Positions 1 through 6,306 of a DNA stretch of 24,715 nucleotides are shown one piece after another. The position numbers and the translations under genes are program-made. This DNA is from Comamonadaceae bacterium. GTDB taxonomy: Bacteria; Pseudomonadota; Gammaproteobacteria; Burkholderiales; Burkholderiaceae_C. The notes under the pieces are model-generated. The model did not search any database and was not told where the DNA came from. It saw only the letters and a list, made by a program, of their open reading frames with translations. Location of the stretch: positions 1 to 24,715 of the forward strand of contig CANHLD010000004.1 in NCBI GenBank assembly GCA_947461325.1, given 5' to 3'. Within the stretch, counting starts at the first letter, position 1; every line of letters begins with the position of its first letter.

Positions 1-896
1 AACTGGTGAACGACCACCATGTCAGCGGCTGGGACGACCCGCGCATGCCCACCATCGTCGGCTTGCGCCGTCGCGGTTACACACCGGCCAGCCTGCAAAT
101 GTTCGCTGAACGCATTGGTGTCACCAAGAGCGACAGTTGGATCGACTACAGCACGCTAGAGGGCTGTTTGCGCGAAGACCTGGAACTCAAAGCGCACCGC
201 GCAATGGCCGTGCTGGACCCTGTCAAATTGGTGTTGACCAATTGGGATGAAGCATTTGGCGCAGGTCACCTTGAGCCTTGCACACTGCCCGCTTTGCCCC
301 ACAAAGAGCAAGGACAAAGTGAGCCTACACAGCGTCACTTCAGCATCGGCAAAGAAGTATGGATAGAACGCGATGACTTCGCCGAGGTGCCACCCAAAGG
401 CTATAAGCGTCTCAGCCCGCCCGTAACCAACGCCGACGGCAGCGTCACTGCGGGCACGATTGTGCGACTCAAAGGCGGCTACATCATTCAATGCACGGGA
501 TGCGTGAAAGACAGCCAAGGCGCAGTCACTGAAGTACATGCCACTGTGTTTGCGGAAACCAAAAGCGGCACGGCCGGCGCTGACAGCGTGAAAGCCAAAG
601 GTGTGATCACCTGGGTGGGTGTGGCAGACGGTTTGCAAGCTGAGGTGCGTTTGTATGACCGCTTGTTTACCGAGGCACATCCGGACGCTTCCGGGCGCGA
701 TTTCCTCACAGTGCTCAACCCCAGCAGTTTGAAATCAGTCACGGCTTATGTAGAACCATCGCTTGCAACAGCGCGAGCAGATGATAAGTTTCAATTTGAA
801 CGGCTTGGTTATTTTGTGGCCGACCGCACAGAACACCGTGACGGTCATTTGGTATTTAACCGTGCGGTCGGATTAAAAGACAGTTGGGACAAATGA
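1..896 (+). CDS. glnS: Glutaminyl-tRNA synthetase, C-terminal part (5' truncated by window edge)
   Basis: Cytosolic class I aminoacyl-tRNA synthetase that charges tRNA-Gln with glutamine. The reading frame is open from position 3 and ends at TGA 894-896, so about 297 residues of a roughly 550-600 residue enzyme are visible. The visible part begins just after the usual KMSKS-type loop, with GWDDPRMPT and GLRRRGYTPAS. It continues through the conserved helical stretch LREDLELKAHRAMAVLDPVKL, shown here as key residues REDL and RAMAVLDPVKL. The two C-terminal beta-barrels that bind the anticodon follow (WIERDDF, KGVITWVGVADG, EVRLYDRLF, FQFERLGYF, FNRAVGLKDSW). These match the order in E. coli GlnRS. 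The true start lies outside the window. The stop codon is 3 nt from a possible small ORF leading to the next gene. Confidence 0.97.
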   Translation, partial: LVNDHHVSGWDDPRMPTIVGLRRRGYTPASLQMFAERIGVTKSDSWIDYSTLEGCLREDLELKAHRAMAVLDPVKLVLTNWDEAFGAGHLEPCTLPALPHKEQGQSEPTQRHFSIGKEVWIERDDFAEVPPKGYKRLSPPVTNADGSVTAGTIVRLKGGYIIQCTGCVKDSQGAVTEVHATVFAETKSGTAGADSVKAKGVITWVGVADGLQAEVRLYDRLFTEAHPDASGRDFLTVLNPSSLKSVTAYVEPSLATARADDKFQFERLGYFVADRTEHRDGHLVFNRAVGLKDSWDK

Positions 897-1039
897 GCCA
901 TGCTCACCATTGACATCGTCTTTGGAATCATCGTTCACATGTGGCACGATGGCTTGAAACAACGCAGGCTCACCCGTCGCTGGCTCAGTAATGACCTGTG
1001 CTTGACTCATCCCCTTTCCCTCACCAATGGATTCACACC
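897..1039. other. glnS-SDR spacer with two overlapping candidate small ORFs
   Basis: This 143-bp spacer is open on both strands. On the plus strand, ATG at 900 (3 nt after the glnS stop) opens 47 codons and stops at TGA 1041-1043. That stop overlaps the ATG of the SDR gene in an ATGA arrangement, so it could be a coupling ORF. On the minus strand, ATG at 1008-1010 is preceded by a purine-rich GGAAAGGGG. It opens 45 codons ending at 873-875, inside the 3' end of glnS, and encodes an acidic, soluble-looking peptide starting MSQAQVITEP. I recognise neither product, and at most one is likely to be real. I see no convincing promoter or terminator here. Confidence 0.3.
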
Positions 1040-1813
1040 ATGAACACCACCGAACTCTTCTCACTGCAAGGCCGCGTGGCCCTGGTCACTGGCGGCTCAC
1101 GCGGCATTGGCCGCATGATTGCCAAAGGCTTGTTGTGCCAAGGCGCACGGGTCTACATCACCGCCCGCAAAGTTGCTGCCTGCGATGCCACCGCAAATGA
1201 ACTCTCAGCCTTTGGCAACTGCATCTCCATGCCCTTGGACATCTCCACCAACGAAGGCATTGCGCAGTTGGTCAAGCAATTGGGCGAAAAAGAAAAACAC
1301 CTAGACATCTTGATCAACAACGCCGGTGCTGCTTGGGGCGCTCCGTTCGATACCTTTCCTGAAAGTGGCTGGGACAAGGTGGTGGACCTCAACATGAAAA
1401 CCCCGTTCTTCCTCACCCAAGCACTGGCACCCATGCTGCGCCAAGCAGCGAAGCACCGCATGGCCAAGGTCATCAACATCGCATCCATTGATGGCGTGTC
1501 TGTGAATCCCATGGAAACCTATTCCTACGCGGCTAGCAAAGCAGGCGTGATTCACCTCACCAAACGCATGTCGCTCACTCTCATCAAAGACAACATCTGC
1601 ATGAACGCCATTGCACCTGGTGCTTTTGCATCTGACATGAACCGCGAAGCTCGGGACCATGAAGAGGCCACGGCAGAAAGAATTCCCGCTCAACGCATTG
1701 GCCGTGATGAAGACATGGCCGCTGCAGCCATCTACCTTTCAACTGCCGCCAGCGACTACGTGGTGGGACACACCTTGGTGGTGGACGGCGGGGTCACCCT
1801 GGCCAGGGGCTGA
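1040..1813 (+). CDS. Short-chain dehydrogenase/reductase (SDR), FabG/RhlG-like
   Basis: NAD(P)-dependent oxidoreductase of the classical SDR family, 257 residues, which is the normal length. The Rossmann cofactor motif TGGSRGIG is at 17-24 and NNAG at 93-96. Asn118, Ser149, Tyr163 and Lys167 (YAASK) make up the catalytic tetrad. VDGG near the end is also typical. The N-terminus (LFSLQGRVALVTGG) resembles the RhlG-like 3-oxoacyl reductases common in proteobacteria; I cannot tell the substrate from sequence. I chose ATG 1040 because it gives the family's usual N-terminus. A GTG at 998 would add 14 unlikely residues. No clear Shine-Dalgarno precedes 1040. The gene lies 29 nt upstream of a nitroreductase gene on the same strand and is probably cotranscribed with it. 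Confidence 0.93.
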   Translation: MNTTELFSLQGRVALVTGGSRGIGRMIAKGLLCQGARVYITARKVAACDATANELSAFGNCISMPLDISTNEGIAQLVKQLGEKEKHLDILINNAGAAWGAPFDTFPESGWDKVVDLNMKTPFFLTQALAPMLRQAAKHRMAKVINIASIDGVSVNPMETYSYAASKAGVIHLTKRMSLTLIKDNICMNAIAPGAFASDMNREARDHEEATAERIPAQRIGRDEDMAAAAIYLSTAASDYVVGHTLVVDGGVTLARG

Positions 1814-1842
1814 GGCGATAATCCTTGCAACCAAGGAACCTT

Positions 1843-2481
1843 ATGTCACAACTACTAGAACAATTGCAATGGCGCTATGCCACTAAAAAAATGGATCCCG
1901 CCAAAGTGGTTTCGCAAGACAAAGTTGAACGCATCATTGAAGCGGCGCGTTTGGCACCCACATCCAGCGGATTGCAACCCTTTGAATTGTTGGTGATCAG
2001 TAACGCAGTGATTCGCACACGCATTCGCGCTGTGGCCAATGACCAATCTCAAATCACTGACTGTTCCCATTTACTGGTGTTTGCCGCTTGGGACAATTAC
2101 ACCCCTGAGCGCATCAACCAGATGTTTGATTTGAATGTGTCCGTGCGAGGCGGTACCAACGAAGGCTGGGAAAACTACCGAAAAATGCTATTGAAAAATT
2201 ACCCTGCCCGCGACCCGCAAGTCAACTTTGAACACGCGGCCCGTCAAGCGTATATTGCATTGGGCTTTAGCTTGATTGCAGCCGCAGCCGAAGAAGTGGA
2301 CAGCACCCCCATGGAAGGCTTTGAACCTGCGGCTGTTGACGCGATTTTGAATCTCTCTGCCAAAGGTTTGCGCAGTGTCGCCATCCTACCCTTGGGCTAT
2401 CGATTAAGCGCCGAAGACTGGCTGGAAAAATTGGTCAAAGTGCGTCGCCCTACCTCTGAATTTGTCACCGAAGTGAAGTAG
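1843..2481 (+). CDS. Nitroreductase-family NAD(P)H-dependent flavin oxidoreductase
   Basis: FMN-binding oxidoreductase of the nitroreductase superfamily (NfsB-like), 212 residues, expected to be cytosolic and homodimeric. The N-terminal pattern RYATKKMDP, then ARLAPTSSGLQPFELLVI, is the typical FMN-phosphate-binding start of NfsB-type enzymes. The alanine-rich helix with QAYIALGFSLIAAAAEE and the glycine turn in VAILPLGYR belong to the conserved C-terminal half. Physiological substrates of such proteins (nitroaromatics, quinones, flavins) cannot be assigned here. ATG 1843 was chosen because AAGGAA sits just upstream with good spacing; the upstream in-frame codon at 1825 has none. It follows the SDR gene by 29 nt and probably shares its transcript. 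Confidence 0.93.
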   Translation: MSQLLEQLQWRYATKKMDPAKVVSQDKVERIIEAARLAPTSSGLQPFELLVISNAVIRTRIRAVANDQSQITDCSHLLVFAAWDNYTPERINQMFDLNVSVRGGTNEGWENYRKMLLKNYPARDPQVNFEHAARQAYIALGFSLIAAAAEEVDSTPMEGFEPAAVDAILNLSAKGLRSVAILPLGYRLSAEDWLEKLVKVRRPTSEFVTEVK

Positions 2482-2532
2482 GCAGGCCGCCGCTTCGTCA
2501 CACCGCAACACCAAACACTCAAGGAGATAAGC

Positions 2533-2676
2533 ATGGCTAAAGGTGAACAACGCAGTAACAAAATGGAAAAGAAACCTAAAAAAGACACGTCACCGCCAAA
2601 AGTGATCGTCCCCGGTGACCGGCCAAGCGCGCCGGTGACATTTGTCGCCCCGCGAGGCAAGTTAAAAAACAAATAA
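2533..2676 (+). CDS. 47-residue highly basic small protein, function unknown
   Basis: A short ORF with one of the best ribosome binding sites in the window: AAGGAG at 2521-2526, seven bases before the ATG. The product is 47 residues with 10 Lys and 3 Arg against 2 Glu and 2 Asp. It begins MAKGEQRSNKMEKKPKK, continues with a proline-rich stretch (PPKVIVPGDRP), and ends in a basic RGKLKNK tail. It has no membrane segment, cysteines or recognisable domain and is probably disordered. From memory, similar 'MAKG-Q-SN--KKPKK' mini-proteins occur as unannotated ORFs in other proteobacteria, but I cannot confirm this here. The charge suggests nucleic-acid or ribosome contact, which is inference only. 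It is the last plus-strand gene before a hairpin. Confidence 0.8.
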   Translation: MAKGEQRSNKMEKKPKKDTSPPKVIVPGDRPSAPVTFVAPRGKLKNK

Positions 2677-2716
2677 TCACTCGAAAAGCAACTTGACGAG
2701 ATCGGTTATTCTTTAC

Positions 2717-2744
2717 TGGCACTGCTATAAATAATGCAGTGCCA
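2717..2744. terminator. Inverted repeat between convergent genes, likely bidirectional terminator
   Basis: TGGCACTGC at 2717-2725 and its perfect complement GCAGTGCCA at 2736-2744 form a 9-bp stem with an AT-only 10-base loop. It lies 40 nt after the stop of the small basic protein gene and just 8 nt after the stop of the convergent DUF1178 gene. The flanks are only moderately T-rich (TTTCAAATT on the plus strand), so its efficiency as an intrinsic terminator is uncertain. The position between two converging transcripts supports the call. Confidence 0.65.
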
Positions 2745-2752
2745 TTTCAAAT

Positions 2753-3235
2753 TCAATGCACAGAGCCTTTAAGCGCCGCAGGCACAGGCAATGGCATCAC
2801 GGGTATGCCTTCTTCCAATAAAGACTGGCCTTCTTCGGCAGTGACTTGTCCGCGGATATTGCGTTCCTCTGCCTCACCGTAATGCATTTTGCGGGCTTCT
2901 TCTGCAAAGCTTTGACCCACATCTTCGGTGTTGGCGATCACATGCTGAACCATTTTTAACCAAGCTACTTGCACGTCTGCTGATACTGGTGCTGTCGCAG
3001 GTGGTTCTGGGTTATCCAAAGCGGTTGTTTGAGAAGGCTCTTTGGGTGCGGGTGTATCTAGCCTAGATGCCAATAAATTCAGTCTTGGTGCACTGAGCAT
3101 TTTTTGGATCGTGTTGTCTCCACACACTGGACACTCCACCAAGTCACGCGTGCGCTGAGATTGGTAATCATCTTCAGAAGCAAACCACCCCTCAAAGGGG
3201 TGTTGATGCTGACATTGGAGATTGAGCACTTTCAT
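2753..3235 (-). CDS. DUF1178 family protein (small zinc-ribbon-like)
   Basis: 160-residue protein of unknown function that matches the DUF1178 family by its N-terminus: a short strand followed by C-x3-H (Cys8, His12), then HPFEGWFAS, then CPVCG (Cys35, Cys38). These four residues could form a zinc site like that of the FmdB-type regulatory zinc ribbons. The middle (about 60-90) is Pro/Ala/Thr-rich and probably a linker. The C-terminal half is helical (AWLKMVQHVIANTEDVG, FAEEARKMHYGEAEERNI) and ends with GIPVMPLP, a pattern seen in this family. The gene starts 27 nt after nuoN on the same strand and is probably the last gene of the nuo transcript. A GTG at 3257-3259 would add 8 residues. No strong Shine-Dalgarno is visible for either start. 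Confidence 0.88.
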   Translation of the reverse strand: MKVLNLQCQHQHPFEGWFASEDDYQSQRTRDLVECPVCGDNTIQKMLSAPRLNLLASRLDTPAPKEPSQTTALDNPEPPATAPVSADVQVAWLKMVQHVIANTEDVGQSFAEEARKMHYGEAEERNIRGQVTAEEGQSLLEEGIPVMPLPVPAALKGSVH

Positions 3236-3262
3236 AGGTGCATTATGACTAAGAGGCACTCA

Positions 3263-4747
3263 TCAAGTGCCAAGCGCTTTGACTACCGCTACAGCACATA
3301 AGGACATCAATCCACCGGGAAGCAAGCCAAGCACTAAAACCAAACCGCCATTGATGGCCAACACAGCTTTGACATGCTTCTCAGCAGACACGGATGTCAC
3401 AGTCAGTGGAGGGTCAAAGTACATGACTTTGATAATGCGTAAATAGTAAAAAGCGCCAATCAATGACATCATGACAGCGAATACGGCCAACACCAGAGAA
3501 CTGATTTGTTCAGAAGCAATCAAGGCCTGTAGTACAGATAACTTGGCAAAGAATCCCACCATCGGAGGCACGCCCGCCAGTGAAAAAAGACAGATCGCCA
3601 TGACGGCTGCAAACAAGGGACTGCGTTGGTTCAAGCCAGCCAAGTCAGAAATCTCTTCGCTTTCAAAACCCTCGCGTGCCAGCAACAAAATGACACCGAA
3701 CACACCCAGCGTCGTCAACACGTAGCTGATCATGTAGAACATGGCGGAACTGTAAGCATTGGCAGCCGAGAAGGTGTTGCCGTTGGTCACACCGGACAAC
3801 ATGCCGATCAACACAAAACCCATTTGGGAAATGGTGGAAAAAGCCAACATCCGTTTGAGATTGGTTTGGGCAATTGCCGTTAAGTTGCCCACTAGCAAAG
3901 ACAACACCACCAGCACCCACAACATCTGTTGCCAGTCAATCGCCAAGGGCAACATACCGTCCACCAGCAAACGCATCATCAATGCAAATGCTGCAAGCTT
4001 GGGGGCGCCTGCAATCATCAAGGTCACAGCAGTCGGCGCACCTTGGTAAACGTCAGGCACCCACATGTGAAACGGCACGGCCCCCAGTTTGAATGCGATA
4101 CCGCAAACCACAAAAACCACGCCTAACACCAGCACTTGGTGCTTGATATGCCCCGTTGATGTGGCTTGAAAAATAGAGCTAAGGTCTAGGGTGCCAGTTG
4201 CGCCATACATCATGGACAAACCGTACAACAGAAAGCCACTGGCCAAAGCGCCGAGCACAAAAAACTTCATGGCCGCTTCAGTCGCGTTTCCGTTATCTCT
4301 TCGCAAAGCCACCAAGGCGTAACTGGACAGGGTCAATAACTCGAGTCCTAAATAAAGCACCAAAAAATTGTTCCCTGAGATCATGACGAACATGCCCAGC
4401 AAAGAGAACAGGCTGAGGATAAACAGTTCGCCGCCTTCAAGCATTTGTCTGTCAGCGGCATAAGGGCGACTGTAAACCAAGGTCACCAGCATCGCGACAG
4501 AAGCAAAACACTTCAACCAATTACCCATGGCGTCGGAGACCACCATATGGCCAAAACCGTAAACGGTTTCACCGTTGGAGGCGTAAAAAGCTTGCATCAC
4601 TGCAAGCAAGCCCAACGTGAACAAGGTCAATACATAGGTCAACGTTCGTCTGGCGGATTTGACGCCAAGATCTACCAGCGTGATGAAGCAAGCCATCACA
4701 AGTAAAAATATTTCCGGATAGGCAGTCATCCAATTGACGTTGTTCAT
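3263..4747 (-). CDS. nuoN: NADH-quinone oxidoreductase subunit N
   Basis: One of the three antiporter-like proton-pumping subunits of complex I in the inner membrane, 494 residues with about 14 membrane helices. The conserved charged residues of the pump are visible: Glu136 in LGLELLTLSSY, Lys220 in GIAFKLGAVPFHMWVPDVY, and Lys250 in IAGAPKLAAF. A second set of helices carries NLKRMLAFSTISQMGF. I chose ATG 4747 because AGGAAA lies 10 nt upstream and the length then matches the family. The open frame runs 21 codons further upstream, into the end of nuoM. It follows nuoM by 37 nt and precedes the DUF1178 gene by 27 nt. Confidence 0.97.
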   Translation of the reverse strand: MNNVNWMTAYPEIFLLVMACFITLVDLGVKSARRTLTYVLTLFTLGLLAVMQAFYASNGETVYGFGHMVVSDAMGNWLKCFASVAMLVTLVYSRPYAADRQMLEGGELFILSLFSLLGMFVMISGNNFLVLYLGLELLTLSSYALVALRRDNGNATEAAMKFFVLGALASGFLLYGLSMMYGATGTLDLSSIFQATSTGHIKHQVLVLGVVFVVCGIAFKLGAVPFHMWVPDVYQGAPTAVTLMIAGAPKLAAFALMMRLLVDGMLPLAIDWQQMLWVLVVLSLLVGNLTAIAQTNLKRMLAFSTISQMGFVLIGMLSGVTNGNTFSAANAYSSAMFYMISYVLTTLGVFGVILLLAREGFESEEISDLAGLNQRSPLFAAVMAICLFSLAGVPPMVGFFAKLSVLQALIASEQISSLVLAVFAVMMSLIGAFYYLRIIKVMYFDPPLTVTSVSAEKHVKAVLAINGGLVLVLGLLPGGLMSLCAVAVVKALGT

Positions 4748-4784
4748 CGTGGTCGACTTTCCTGCGGTGAGGTGGTGGCAGTAT

Positions 4785-6263
4785 TCATAGAGGTATTTTG
4801 CTCGTGGCAATATGGGTCAGCAATTGGGTCACCGATGTATTCATCACATCGGTGAATGGCTTGGGATAGATACCCATCCATAAAACCGCAACCGCCAGCA
4901 GGCTCAGCATTAAGAATTCACGGGCATTGATATCTTCCAATGCTTTCACGTCCTCGTTCACCACTGGCCCCAGATAGACACGCTTGACCATCCACAGTGT
5001 GTAAGCCGCTCCGAAAACCAAAGCAGAAGCGGACAGCATGCCCAACCAGAAATTGAATTTAATGGCAGCAAGAATGACCATCCATTCGCCGACAAAACCT
5101 GCAGTACCCGGTAAACCGCAATTCGCCATAGCGAACAACAAAGCAAACGCTGCGAATTTAGGCATGGTGTTAACCACACCACCATAACTGGCGATCTCAC
5201 GCGAATGCACTCGGTCGTAAAGCACGCCGATACACAAGAACATGGCAGCAGACACAAATCCATGGGCAATCATCTGGACAATGCCGCCGCTTACGCCGAG
5301 TTCACTGAATACAAAAAATCCAATGGTGACAAAACCCATGTGCGCCACTGAAGAGTAAGCCACCAGTTTTTTCATGTCCTGCTGAACGATAGCGACCAAG
5401 CCGACATACACCACGGCAATCAATGACAGTGTCAGCATCAACCAAGCCCACTCATGAGAGGCATCTGGCGCTATCGGCAAAGAAAACCTGAGAAAGCCGT
5501 AAGCACCCAACTTCAGCATGATGGCGGCCAACACGGCGGAGCCACCAGTAGGCGCCTCAACGTGCACGTCAGGCAACCAGGTGTGAACCGGCCACATCGG
5601 CACCTTGACGGCGAAGGCCGCAAAAAACGCGAAGAAAAGGAAAGTTTGTGGTGTGGCTGCCAATGGCAATTGTTGCCACGTAGCCAAATCAAAACTGCCT
5701 TCGGACGCGATGTACAAATAGATCAGTGCGACCAGCATTAACAACGAGCCGAGCAAGGTGTATAAAAAGAATTTGAAGGCCGCGTAAATTTTGTTGGGCC
5801 CGCCCCAGATACCGATGATGAGGTACATAGGGATCAAGGTGGCTTCAAAAAACACATAAAACAACATGCCGTCGAGCGCGCAAAACACGCCGACCATCAA
5901 CCCGCTGAGCACCAGGAAAGCGCCCATGTATTGGTTGATCCGTTCGGTAATAACTTCCCAACCAGCGATCACCACAACCACAGTGATAAAAGATGTCAGC
6001 AACACAAACCACAGAGAAATGCCGTCAATGCCAAGGTGATACCTCACATTGAAGCGGTCAATCCAAGGCAAGTTTTCTGCGAACTGCATGGCAGCAGTGG
6101 AAGTATCGAATTGCGCGTACAAGGGCAGCGTCAGTAAAAAACTCACTACCGCGCCAATCAATGCAAACCAACGCACGGCATTCGCATGCTCATCCCTGCC
6201 AAAAGACAACAGCAGTACTCCGAAAACAATAGGCGTCCAAATAGCCAGGCTCAACATTTCCAT
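4785..6263 (-). CDS. nuoM: NADH-quinone oxidoreductase subunit M
   Basis: Antiporter-like proton-pumping membrane subunit of complex I, 492 residues and about 14 membrane helices. Key pump residues are Glu140 (YVFFEATLIPMYLIIG), Lys220 (FAVKVPMWPVHTWLPD) and Lys251 (IMLKLGAYGFLRF). The half-channel pattern KKLVAYSSVAHMGF is also present. The start at 6263 reads ATG GAA ATG, so the second ATG (6257) is an alternative that changes the protein by only two residues. A weak AGAGAG lies upstream. The frame is open 21 codons further upstream, but those residues are not typical of the family. It lies 43 nt after nuoL, the widest gap inside the operon, and 37 nt before nuoN. Confidence 0.97.
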   Translation of the reverse strand: MEMLSLAIWTPIVFGVLLLSFGRDEHANAVRWFALIGAVVSFLLTLPLYAQFDTSTAAMQFAENLPWIDRFNVRYHLGIDGISLWFVLLTSFITVVVVIAGWEVITERINQYMGAFLVLSGLMVGVFCALDGMLFYVFFEATLIPMYLIIGIWGGPNKIYAAFKFFLYTLLGSLLMLVALIYLYIASEGSFDLATWQQLPLAATPQTFLFFAFFAAFAVKVPMWPVHTWLPDVHVEAPTGGSAVLAAIMLKLGAYGFLRFSLPIAPDASHEWAWLMLTLSLIAVVYVGLVAIVQQDMKKLVAYSSVAHMGFVTIGFFVFSELGVSGGIVQMIAHGFVSAAMFLCIGVLYDRVHSREIASYGGVVNTMPKFAAFALLFAMANCGLPGTAGFVGEWMVILAAIKFNFWLGMLSASALVFGAAYTLWMVKRVYLGPVVNEDVKALEDINAREFLMLSLLAVAVLWMGIYPKPFTDVMNTSVTQLLTHIATSKIPL

Positions 6264-6306
6264 GGCGTCTCTCTGAGTGTTTGTTGGTGTGTTGTCATTG
6301 GGCAGC

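Noticed and set aside
156..680. 174-codon minus-strand frame opposite glnS
   Set aside because: Antisense to a clear GlnRS coding region, with atypical composition.
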